Positions 17,168-24,288 of a stretch of 36,769 nucleotides of DNA are shown one piece after another. Below the pieces are notes generated by a model, which was given only the letters and a program-made list of their open reading frames with translations, made no database searches and was not told the origin of the DNA. This stretch comes from an uncultured beta proteobacterium. GTDB lineage: Bacteria > Pseudomonadota > Gammaproteobacteria > Burkholderiales > Burkholderiaceae_C. Positions within the stretch are counted from its first letter, which is position 1. Each line of letters opens with the position of its first letter. The stretch spans positions 1-36,769 of the forward strand of contig CAIYWD010000223.1 in assembly GCA_903929815.1 (NCBI GenBank). The letters run 5' to 3'. The translations under genes were made by a program, and so were the position numbers.

Positions 17168-17320
17168 AAGTCTGATAGCCTCTTGGTGCAATGGCCTGTT
17201 TTTGGAAAAATTCATCCCAATTTTTTCCAAGAGGTGACTCTTGGCATGTTTTAATCGCATGTTTTAAAAATCGGTCTGTTGCACACCGCATGCCAGACCC
17301 ATCGATTTGAGGACTACTTC

Positions 17321-17932
17321 ATGTTTCAGGTACGTATTCATGGGCGTGGCGGTCAAGGCGTGGTCACAGGCGCCGAGATGATGTCCATCGCCGCATTTCT
17401 GGGGGGACGCCACGCGCAGGCGTTTCCCAGTTTTGGTTCAGAACGCACAGGTGCCCCCGTGGTAGCTTATTGCCGCATGGACGATCACGAGATTCGTCTG
17501 CGAGAACCCATCATGCAGCCCGATGCCATCATCATTCAAGACTCTACTTTGTTGCACCAGATAGATGTGTTTGGTGGCCTGAAAAAGGACGGCTATATTT
17601 TGATCAACACCACTCACAGTTTCAAGGATTTGGGGTTGGATGAATTTGTTAAAGGTTTTCAGCAAGAGCGTTTATTGATGGTGCCGGCGACTGATTTGGC
17701 CATGAAGCATGTGGGGCGTCCGGTACCTAATATGCCTTTGCTGGGTGCTTTTGCGGCGTTGGGGGGTCTGATATCGCTCGATGCAGTACAACAAGCCATT
17801 GCGCGAAAATTTTCAGGTGTCGTGCAAAAGGGCAATCAGGCAGCAGCCAAAGAGGCTTTTGATATCGTGATGCAACACAAGACTCAGCAAACTCAGCAAA
17901 CTCAGCAAACCCAGGAGACTCACCATGCTTGA
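17321..17932 (+). CDS. porG: 2-oxoacid:ferredoxin oxidoreductase gamma subunit
   Basis: This is the gamma subunit of the multi-subunit enzyme that reversibly decarboxylates a 2-oxoacid to acyl-CoA with low-potential electrons. The 203-residue protein begins MFQVRIHGRGGQGVVTGAEM, the family signature, and has FPSFGSERTGAPVVAY (40-55). The ATG at 17321 is fixed by the conserved N-terminus and GAGGA about 8 bases upstream; an earlier in-frame start at 17279 adds unconserved residues. The C-terminal tail contains three perfect copies of the 9-base unit ACTCAGCAA (17882-17908), coding Gln/Thr repeats. The stop overlaps the porA start by 8 bases (17925-17932), so the two are translationally coupled. 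Substrate (pyruvate) is inferred from PorA and PorB. Confidence 0.9.
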   Translation: MFQVRIHGRGGQGVVTGAEMMSIAAFLGGRHAQAFPSFGSERTGAPVVAYCRMDDHEIRLREPIMQPDAIIIQDSTLLHQIDVFGGLKKDGYILINTTHSFKDLGLDEFVKGFQQERLLMVPATDLAMKHVGRPVPNMPLLGAFAALGGLISLDAVQQAIARKFSGVVQKGNQAAAKEAFDIVMQHKTQQTQQTQQTQETHHA

Positions 17933-19178
17933 ACAATGCGAAGGCTCTCATGCCGTGGCGCAGGCGGTGGCGCTTAGCCGCCCCGAGGTGATATGCGCCT
18001 ACCCCATTTCCCCCCAAACGCACATCGTCGAGGGTTTGGGCGAACTGGTGAAATCCGGCAAGCTGACCCCGTGCGAATTTATCAATGTCGAGTCTGAATT
18101 TGCAGCGTTAAGTGTGGCCATTGGTGCCTCTGCTGCAGGGGCACGCGCCTACACCGCCACAGCGAGCCAGGGCCTGCTGTTCATGGCAGAGGCCGTCTAT
18201 AACGCATCAGGTCTGGGCTTGCCCATTGTGATGACGGTTGCCAACCGCGCGATTGGCGCACCCATCAACATCTGGAATGACCACACCGATAGCATGTCCA
18301 TGCGCGATGCAGGCTGGCTGCAAATTTTTGCCGAGACCAATCAAGAAGCACTTGACTTGCACATTCAATCCTTCAAGATTGCCGAAGAATTGTCTTTGCC
18401 AGTCATGGTTTGCATGGACGGTTTTATTTTGACGCACGCATACGAGCGAGTCGATATGCCCGATCAAGCCCAGGTCGATCGGTTTTTGCCTCCGTATGAA
18501 CCGCGCCAGGTGCTAGATCCCAATGATCCCGTCTCCATCGGCGCTATGGTGGGGCCTGAAGCCTTTACTGAAGTGCGTTATCTGGCACACGTCAAGCAAA
18601 TGCAGGCGCTAGACCTCATTCCCCACATTGCCGAAGAATTCAAAAAAGAATTTGGCCGCGATTCAGGTGGCCTCATCAAAACCTACAAAACCGAAGATGC
18701 ACACACCATTGTGATTGCCTTGGGTTCAGTGCTGGGCACGATCAAAGACACCGTTGATGACATGCGCTCAGAAGGCGCCAAAGTGGGCGTGCTGGGCATT
18801 ACTTCGTACCGCCCCTTCCCCATTTCAGCCATTCGGGATGCCACGGCCCATGCCACGCGCATTGTGGTGATTGAAAAATGTTTTGCAGTAGGCATTGGTG
18901 GCATTGTGTCGCGCGATGTCCGCAGTGCAGTACGTAACCGCCCGCAACCTGTTCTGACCGTTGTCGCCGGCTTAGGGGGGCGTGCCATCACCAAGGCATC
19001 CATTCATCAATTGTTGCAAGATGCCATGGCTGACAAGTTAGAGTTGCTCACCTTCCTGGATTTGGACTGGAATGTGGTCAATCGTGTGCTGGAGCGCGAA
19101 AAACATACGCGCCGCTCAGGCCCTATCGCCGAAGGCATTTTGCGCGATATGGGAACGGTCACTTCGAACCTCTCCTGA
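17925..19178 (+). CDS. porA: 2-oxoacid (pyruvate):ferredoxin oxidoreductase alpha subunit
   Basis: The 417-residue subunit carries the pyrimidine-binding and central domains of the thiamine diphosphate enzyme. AYPISPQTHIVE (23-34), FINVESEFAALS (52-63) and the PorA-typical RAIGAPINIWNDHTDSMS (about 109-126) are visible, followed by the transketolase-C-like domain with YRPFP near residue 290. The RAIGAPI...DHxDSM motif favours pyruvate over 2-oxoglutarate enzymes, but substrate is an inference. The start overlaps the porG stop, with AGGAG about 7 bases upstream. It is followed after 67 bases by porB. Length is normal for the family. Confidence 0.92.
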   Translation: MLEQCEGSHAVAQAVALSRPEVICAYPISPQTHIVEGLGELVKSGKLTPCEFINVESEFAALSVAIGASAAGARAYTATASQGLLFMAEAVYNASGLGLPIVMTVANRAIGAPINIWNDHTDSMSMRDAGWLQIFAETNQEALDLHIQSFKIAEELSLPVMVCMDGFILTHAYERVDMPDQAQVDRFLPPYEPRQVLDPNDPVSIGAMVGPEAFTEVRYLAHVKQMQALDLIPHIAEEFKKEFGRDSGGLIKTYKTEDAHTIVIALGSVLGTIKDTVDDMRSEGAKVGVLGITSYRPFPISAIRDATAHATRIVVIEKCFAVGIGGIVSRDVRSAVRNRPQPVLTVVAGLGGRAITKASIHQLLQDAMADKLELLTFLDLDWNVVNRVLEREKHTRRSGPIAEGILRDMGTVTSNLS

Positions 19179-19245
19179 AACTTTGCAAGTCGCCATGCGG
19201 CGTGATGCCAGCATGTTGTGACCTCAACCAAGAAAAAGGTGAACC

Positions 19246-20238
19246 ATGGAATCATCAACAATCAAGTTTTATCAAACTGGCACTTTCACGGTCGGCAACC
19301 GTTTGTTGTCCCCTGAATGGCGCAGTGTTCAATCTGATGTGCAGCGAAGTAACTCGCTTAACTCGGGTCACCGCGCCTGTCAAGGTTGCGGCGAAGCCTT
19401 GGGGGCGCGCTATGCCATGGATGCTGCCATGGCTGCAACCCACGGTCAGTTGATCGCCGCCAACGCCACAGGCTGTCTGGAAGTTTTTTCCACGCCTTAC
19501 CCTGAAACTTCCTGGCAAATGCCCTGGATTCACTCGTTGTTTGGCAACACAGCATCAGTTGCCACGGGTATTGCGGCAGCCATGAAAGCCAAGGGGCGGC
19601 CAGAGGTGCGCGTGATCGCGCAAGGTGGCGATGGAGGCACGACCGACATTGGTTTTGGTTGCCTCTCAGGCATGTTTGAGCGCAACGATGATGTGCTCTA
19701 CATTTGCTACGACAACGAAGCTTACATGAACACCGGTGTGCAGCGCTCCAGTGCCACACCGCCTTCTGCGCGCACTGCGACGACCATGTCTGTCGGTCCG
19801 CATCCTGGCAACGAATTTGGTACGGGCAAAAACGTGCCGCTGATTGCCATGGCCCACGAAATTCCCTATGTTGCTACTGCTACGGTGGCTGACTTGCGTG
19901 ACCTTGAGTTCAAGGTCAAAAAAGCCATGTCAATTCATGGCGCGCGCTATATTCATATTTTTGTACCCTGTCCCCTGGGTTGGGGCGCTGCGTCGCACGA
20001 CACCATCAAACTGGCACGGTTAGCTGTTGAAAGCGGAATTTTTCCTGTTTTTGAAGCAGAAAATGGCAAAGTCTCTCGTGTCTCGAAAATCCGTCGCCAG
20101 GTTCCTGTAGAGGATTACCTCAAGCCCCAAAGACGCTTTGCCCATCTGTTTGGCAAAAGTCCGGATGTGGCCACCATCGCACGCTTGCAAGCACGGGCTG
20201 ACCGCAACATCGATCGTTTTTGTCTTTTGGAAAATTAA
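19246..20238 (+). CDS. porB: 2-oxoacid (pyruvate):ferredoxin oxidoreductase beta subunit
   Basis: The 330-residue subunit binds thiamine diphosphate and one [4Fe-4S] cluster. Cluster ligands are visible at CQGCGEALG, GCLEVF and VPCPLGW. The diphosphate/magnesium motif runs from GGDGGTTDIG to CYDNEAYMNTG. The stretch TPYPETSWQMPWIHSLFGN matches pyruvate-type PorB. The start ATG has GGTGAACC before it, a moderate Shine-Dalgarno. Together with PorG and PorA it gives a complete catalytic core; the small ferredoxin subunit PorD is not separate but is represented by the C-terminus of the next gene. Confidence 0.93.
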   Translation: MESSTIKFYQTGTFTVGNRLLSPEWRSVQSDVQRSNSLNSGHRACQGCGEALGARYAMDAAMAATHGQLIAANATGCLEVFSTPYPETSWQMPWIHSLFGNTASVATGIAAAMKAKGRPEVRVIAQGGDGGTTDIGFGCLSGMFERNDDVLYICYDNEAYMNTGVQRSSATPPSARTATTMSVGPHPGNEFGTGKNVPLIAMAHEIPYVATATVADLRDLEFKVKKAMSIHGARYIHIFVPCPLGWGAASHDTIKLARLAVESGIFPVFEAENGKVSRVSKIRRQVPVEDYLKPQRRFAHLFGKSPDVATIARLQARADRNIDRFCLLEN

Positions 20239-20341
20239 TCGAATTCAGAACTGGCTACTGAAAAGATAGTGAACAACTCTGACCTTCGTCAGCAGTTGTG
20301 CCATCTTTCAGGATTTGGTCAATCTCACAAGGAGTTTATAA

Positions 20342-21967
20342 ATGCAAAAACCGTTTGCCATCACTTTGGATGTCGGTAGCTCTCTGGCTAATCACACGGG
20401 TTCATGGCGTACCTCTCGCCCTGTTTATTTAAGCCGCATTCCTCCCTGCAATCATCAGTGTCCTGCCGGTGAAAACATTCAGGCCTGGCTGTTTCATGCA
20501 GAGTCTGGCAACTACGAACAAGCCTGGCGCACTTTGGTTGAGGACAATCCTTTTCCTGCCACCATGGGGCGAGTGTGCTACCACACTTGCGAAAGTGCAT
20601 GCAATCGTGGGCAGCTTGATTCTGCTGTGGGCATCAATTCGGTCGAACGCTTTTTGGGCGACCAAGCCATCGATCAGGGCTGGAAGTTTGCGCCTCCGTC
20701 ACAATCTACCGGCAAAAAAGTGCTGGTTGTGGGGGCGGGACCGGCGGGATTGTCAGCAGCTTATCAATTGGCGCGCATGGGACACCAGGTGTCGGTATTT
20801 GAGGCTGGACCGCTACCTGGAGGCATGATGCGTTTTGGCATTCCACAGTACCGGCTGCCGCGTGTGGTGCTGGATGCCGAAGTCAAACGTATTGCAGAGT
20901 TGGGGGTAGAAATTCATTACAACACCAAGGTCGCCAATGTGCTAAATGCCAAGCAGCAAGGCGATTTTGATGCCGTGTTTTTGGCTGTAGGTGCTCATAT
21001 TGCCAAACGTGCCTTTATTCCTGCGGGTGATTCTGCCAAAGTGCTCGATGCCGTGGCCGTGCTCAGGTCAATGGAAGGTGAAGACAAGCCTCTGCTGGGT
21101 CGTCGTGTGGTCGTGTATGGTGGTGGCAATACCGCCATTGACATGGCACGAACGGCCAAACGACTGGGGGCTACAGAGTCCATCATTGTCTATCGGCGCA
21201 ACCGCGAAAAAATGCCAGCGCATGACTTTGAAGTAGAAGAAGCCCTGCAAGAAGGTGTGCTCATCAAGTGGCTATCGACCATCACGCAAGCGGGCGAATC
21301 TTCCATCACCGTTGAAAAAATGGCACTGGACGATAAAGGTTTTCCACAGCCTACCGGTGAGTTTGAAACCCTGGAAGCTGATTCTGTGGTGCTGGCGCTG
21401 GGGCAAGATGTTGATTTGTCCCTGATTGAAAATGTGCCTGGCTTGGCGGTCAAAGATGGCGTGGTGCAGGTGGATAGCCAGATGATGACCGGTCACGCCG
21501 GCATTTTTGCCGGTGGCGACATGGTCCCCGCCGAGCGCAATGTGACCGTGGCCATTGGTCACGGCAAAAAAGCAGCCCGCAACATCAACGCCTGGCTGAA
21601 AGGCACGGCGTATGTTGCGAGGCAAAAGAGCGAAATTGCCACCTACGACAAGCTCAACACCTGGTACTACAGCGATGCGCCCAAAACTGTACGCCCCATG
21701 CTTGACATCATCCGTCGCCAATCGACCTTTGAAGAAGTGCAAGGGGGACTAGACGAGACCAATGCCTTGTTTGAAGCGCGGCGCTGCCTGTCATGCGGCA
21801 ATTGTTTTGAATGCGACAACTGCTACGGTGTTTGCCCTGACAACGCTGTCATCAAACTGGGGCCGGGCAAGGGTTTTGAATTTAACTACGACTACTGTAA
21901 AGGCTGTGGCATTTGCGTGGCGGAGTGTCCGTGTGGTGCCATCAAAATGGTGCCTGAAGAGAGTTGA
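20342..21967 (+). CDS. GltD-like NAD(P)H flavoprotein with C-terminal 2[4Fe-4S] ferredoxin domain
   Basis: The 541-residue protein resembles the small subunit of glutamate synthase. It has N-terminal Fe-S cysteines (CNHQCPAGENIQ and CYHTCESACNRG), an FAD site VLVVGAGPAGLSAAYQLA, an NAD(P) site VVVYGGGNTAIDMARTA, and IFAGGDMVPAERNVTVAIGHG. A C-terminal ferredoxin-like tail has two cysteine runs, CLSCGNCFECDNCYGVCP and CKGCGICVAECPCGAI, as in PorD subunits. It most likely passes electrons between ferredoxin-level clusters of PorGAB and NAD(P)H. No glutamate synthase large subunit is present, which argues against nitrogen assimilation. The start has a strong AAGGAG 8 bases upstream. Direction of electron flow cannot be told from sequence. 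Confidence 0.88.
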   Translation: MQKPFAITLDVGSSLANHTGSWRTSRPVYLSRIPPCNHQCPAGENIQAWLFHAESGNYEQAWRTLVEDNPFPATMGRVCYHTCESACNRGQLDSAVGINSVERFLGDQAIDQGWKFAPPSQSTGKKVLVVGAGPAGLSAAYQLARMGHQVSVFEAGPLPGGMMRFGIPQYRLPRVVLDAEVKRIAELGVEIHYNTKVANVLNAKQQGDFDAVFLAVGAHIAKRAFIPAGDSAKVLDAVAVLRSMEGEDKPLLGRRVVVYGGGNTAIDMARTAKRLGATESIIVYRRNREKMPAHDFEVEEALQEGVLIKWLSTITQAGESSITVEKMALDDKGFPQPTGEFETLEADSVVLALGQDVDLSLIENVPGLAVKDGVVQVDSQMMTGHAGIFAGGDMVPAERNVTVAIGHGKKAARNINAWLKGTAYVARQKSEIATYDKLNTWYYSDAPKTVRPMLDIIRRQSTFEEVQGGLDETNALFEARRCLSCGNCFECDNCYGVCPDNAVIKLGPGKGFEFNYDYCKGCGICVAECPCGAIKMVPEES

Positions 21968-21972
21968 GGATT

Positions 21973-22211
21973 ATCCTGAGATTCCTCAGTTGACCGCTTA
22001 TTGTCTTCACTAAACCGTTATGAAAATTGATATTTGTTACTTTGATGGAGTTCACTCTTTGGGTGCGAGCGCTACGCACCCGATTGAGCTACAAGCGACT
22101 CGTCTGGGGGTGTTGTTCCTCCTTGCAGGCAGTAGCCTGCAGCGTCGTCACGCCTACCCTGATGCGCCGCCAGTAGCCCACTCGGGCGCGTTCAACTGAG
22201 GAATCTAGGAT
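21973..22211 (+). mobile_element. Repeat element A, copy 2 (full length, 239 bp)
   Basis: The ends are long inverted repeats: left ATCCTGAGATTCCTCAGTTGA, right TCAACTGAGGAATCTAGGAT, with 14 inner bases (GATTCCTCAGTTGA) perfectly complementary. A central hairpin GCAGGC-AGTA-GCCTGC lies at 22125-22140. A short open frame (MKID-type start at 22020) is present, but it does not resemble a transposase. It begins 6 bases after the flavoprotein stop codon, and its right end AGGA (22207-22210) is the only Shine-Dalgarno in front of the uspA start. No target duplication was recognised. Confidence 0.85.
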
Positions 22212-22215
22212 GATC

Positions 22216-22671
22216 ATGTTCAAACATATTCTTGTGCCTGTCGATGGCTCGGTCACTGCAAAAATTGCCGTCGATAAGGCTATTGGTTTGGTTAAGGCGT
22301 TCGATAGCAAGGTCACAGTCATTTATGTGATTGACCCCTATCCTTTCACTGGGGTGGGGACTGACTTTGCTTATGGTCAAGCCGAGTATTTGGGTGCAGC
22401 CACAGCCGAAGCCGATGCGGTGATCAAGGTGGCCAAAGACACTTTTGAGGCAGCAGGTGTGATGGTCGATTCATCGGTGGTGGAGTCGCACACCGTCTGG
22501 CGCGGCATTGTTGAAGCTGCCACATCCCTACAGGCTGATTTGATTGTGATGGGTTCGCATGGCCGCCACGGTCTTAAAAAGCTGATTTTGGGCAGTGTTG
22601 CCCAATCGGTGTTGTCGCACACTCAGTTGCCTGTGCTGGTGGTGCGAGACTCAGATGTCGAGCCAAAGTAG
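22216..22671 (+). CDS. Universal stress protein, UspA family
   Basis: The 151-residue single-domain protein opens FKHILVPVDGS. It ends with the ATP-binding pattern G-2x-G-9x-G(S/T) seen as GSHGRHGLKKLILGS (about residues 115-129) and LPVLVVRD, so it belongs to the ATP-binding type of UspA. These proteins help survival under starvation, oxygen limitation or other stress; the exact role is unknown. The ATG at 22216 is chosen over 22210 because it gives the canonical N-terminus and the AGGA sequence 5 bases upstream. That AGGA belongs to the right end of element A2, so translation of this gene may depend on the element. It lies behind the por cluster but is separated from it by A2. Confidence 0.88.
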   Translation: MFKHILVPVDGSVTAKIAVDKAIGLVKAFDSKVTVIYVIDPYPFTGVGTDFAYGQAEYLGAATAEADAVIKVAKDTFEAAGVMVDSSVVESHTVWRGIVEAATSLQADLIVMGSHGRHGLKKLILGSVAQSVLSHTQLPVLVVRDSDVEPK

Positions 22672-22689
22672 ATTTGGTCTGATCCTTGA

Positions 22690-22746
22690 TGTAAAATGCT
22701 ATTTATAAGATAGCTAACAACGCATACTGCATAAGGGTTAGAGGCC
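22690..22746 (+). repeat. Dispersed GATAGCT...AGGCC repeat before ribD
   Basis: TGCTATTTATAAGATAGCT and CATAAGGGTTAGAGGCC lie in the 103-base gap between uspA and ribD. The same type is at 10175-10224, and CATAAGGGTTACAGGC recurs at 29931. It ends about 28 bases before the ribD start, so it forms most of the ribD leader. Confidence 0.5.
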
Positions 22747-22774
22747 TAAAACACTGTTTTTTTTGTGGCTGCTG

Positions 22775-23893
22775 ATGAACCACCTTCACCACCTCCAGCA
22801 AGCGCTGAACCTTGCGCAAGAGAGCCTCTGGATCACGTCTCCCAATCCCCGCGTGGGTTGCATCATCACCAACGCTTGCGGGCAAGTATTGGGCCAAGGT
22901 CACACCCAGCGTGCAGGTGGCCCTCACGCCGAGATCATGGCATTGCAAGATGCGCAGAACAATGGATGCTCGGTCAAGGGGGCTACGGCTTATGTGACGC
23001 TTGAACCCTGTTCACACGTGGGGCGCACCGGTCCCTGCTGCGATGCGCTGATGGCAGCAGGCATTCACAGTGTGATTGCTACCCACACAGACCCCAACCC
23101 GCTGGTCAGTGGGCGGGGTGTTGCGCGGTTACGGGCAGCCGGTGTAGAGGTCATTGTGTTACCCCCTGATGATCCTTTGGCCGTTGCGACACGTGAGTTG
23201 AATATCGGTTTTTTTAGCCGCATGATTCGGCATAAACCCTGGGTTCGCATGAAACTGGCGGCCTCTCTGGATGGCAAAACGGCGCTGGACAATGGCATCA
23301 GCCAGTGGATCACTTCGCCTGAAGCACGTGCGGATGGTCACGCCTGGCGGGCACGATCGTGCGCTGTGCTCACAGGCATTGGCACTGTGCTGGCCGATAA
23401 CCCCAGGCTTGATGTTCGACAGGTAGAAACACCCAGACAACCTGCCGTGGTGGTGATCGATAGCCGACTTGAAACCCCGCCAGATGCTGCATTGTTCATG
23501 GCTGGCCGCGCTTGTACCCTCTACGCTGCGGTGCAAAATGACCTTAAAAAATCGGCACTGGAAGAACGTGGTGCGCAGGTCATTGATCTGCCCTTGCCGA
23601 ATGGTCGAGTGGATCTGGTGGCCATGCTGCATGATTTGGCGCGTCGTGAAATCAATGAACTGCACATTGAGGCCGGTGAAAAGCTCAATGGCGCGTTGAT
23701 TCGTGACAATTTGGTAGATGAGTTTTTGGTCTATCTTGCCCCTAAACTGATAGGCCAGGGCCGCGGTATGGCTCAGTTGGGGCCGCTTGACAGTCTGATG
23801 CAGGCATTGCCACTGGCGTTCAGGCAAACCGACAGGGTGGGGCCTGACTTGCGCATTGTGGCCCGCGTATGTGGCAGGGACACTTTTGAGTGA
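22775..23893 (+). CDS. ribD: Bifunctional riboflavin deaminase/reductase RibD
   Basis: RibD performs two successive steps of riboflavin synthesis. The N-terminal zinc deaminase has GGPHAEIMAL (His and Glu of the active site) and TLEPCSHVGRTGPCCDAL (zinc cysteines). The C-terminal NADPH-dependent reductase domain begins near RMKLAASLDGKTAL and has LHIEAGEKLNGALI. From the ATG at 22775 the length is 372 residues, usual for the family. A GTG four codons upstream (22763) also opens the frame, but nothing favours it; the Shine-Dalgarno is poor for both. No FMN riboswitch is visible in the leader. It is not linked to ribE (10595-11248). The gene is followed by element C1, whose strong hairpins could end transcription. 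Confidence 0.95.
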   Translation: MNHLHHLQQALNLAQESLWITSPNPRVGCIITNACGQVLGQGHTQRAGGPHAEIMALQDAQNNGCSVKGATAYVTLEPCSHVGRTGPCCDALMAAGIHSVIATHTDPNPLVSGRGVARLRAAGVEVIVLPPDDPLAVATRELNIGFFSRMIRHKPWVRMKLAASLDGKTALDNGISQWITSPEARADGHAWRARSCAVLTGIGTVLADNPRLDVRQVETPRQPAVVVIDSRLETPPDAALFMAGRACTLYAAVQNDLKKSALEERGAQVIDLPLPNGRVDLVAMLHDLARREINELHIEAGEKLNGALIRDNLVDEFLVYLAPKLIGQGRGMAQLGPLDSLMQALPLAFRQTDRVGPDLRIVARVCGRDTFE

Positions 23894-23941
23894 ACCGATT
23901 TACAGTCACCGGTTAACGTTAACGTGAAAGAACCAGGGGGG

Positions 23942-24126
23942 TTCAAAGTGATGTAGCTTTGCTTGGGTGCAACATCCAAATCCCCCCTAACCCCCCTTTG
24001 TCAAAGGGGGGATAAATACAGCGCTTTGCCCAAATAGGCTAACCGTTCTCATTCCCCCCTTTGAAATAGGGGGGTTAGGGGGGATTTGGTTTTTGTATTG
24101 CACCACATCATTTCGAAATGCACCCA
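23942..24126. mobile_element. Element C, copy 1 (large C/G-tract palindrome)
   Basis: A 20-base perfect inverted repeat AAATCCCCCCTAACCCCCCT (23978-23997) pairs with 24068-24087. Inside are two smaller hairpins, one with a perfect 9-base stem CCCCCCTTT/AAAGGGGGG (23991-24011). The outer ends also pair imperfectly: TTCAAAGTGATGTAG at the left and ATCATTTCGAAATGCACCC at the right. Copy C2 (29771-29888) carries the same left end. Palindromes of this CCCCCCTAACCCCCC kind occur in many bacterial phyla. It fills most of the 395-base gap between ribD and the kinase; 24127-24288 shows nothing else. Confidence 0.85.
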
Positions 24127-24288
24127 GTCATCAGCGACAATCTTAGATTCAGACTATCTGATTCCGCGTGGAATGCCCAATAGCGCTTCTACAAAATACC
24201 CTTCCCGATTTCGTCATTTTTGCCATCTGTGCCTGGTGCGGAGCAGGCAGTCTGAAGTTGTCAATCTGCCAATTTTGAATCGAACCCG

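Noticed and set aside
16995-17291. 98-residue reverse-strand frame over element B2
   Set aside because: The middle is element B read as protein (also readable in B1 and B3), and the frame is not kept between copies outside that part.
16770-17320. Integrated island with attachment site at tRNA-Arg
   Set aside because: No second copy of the tRNA 3' end and no integrase gene were seen within the window.
20290-20325. Another isolated end of element B before the flavoprotein gene
   Set aside because: AGGATTTGGTCAATC is similar to AGGATATGGTCAATA, but the adjoining bases do not continue the element, so chance cannot be excluded.
22672-22774. FMN riboswitch before ribD (or ribE)
   Set aside because: The ribD leader is only about 100 bases and is filled by a dispersed repeat; the ribE start is 25 bases from the divergent gene. 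Neither leaves room for the element.
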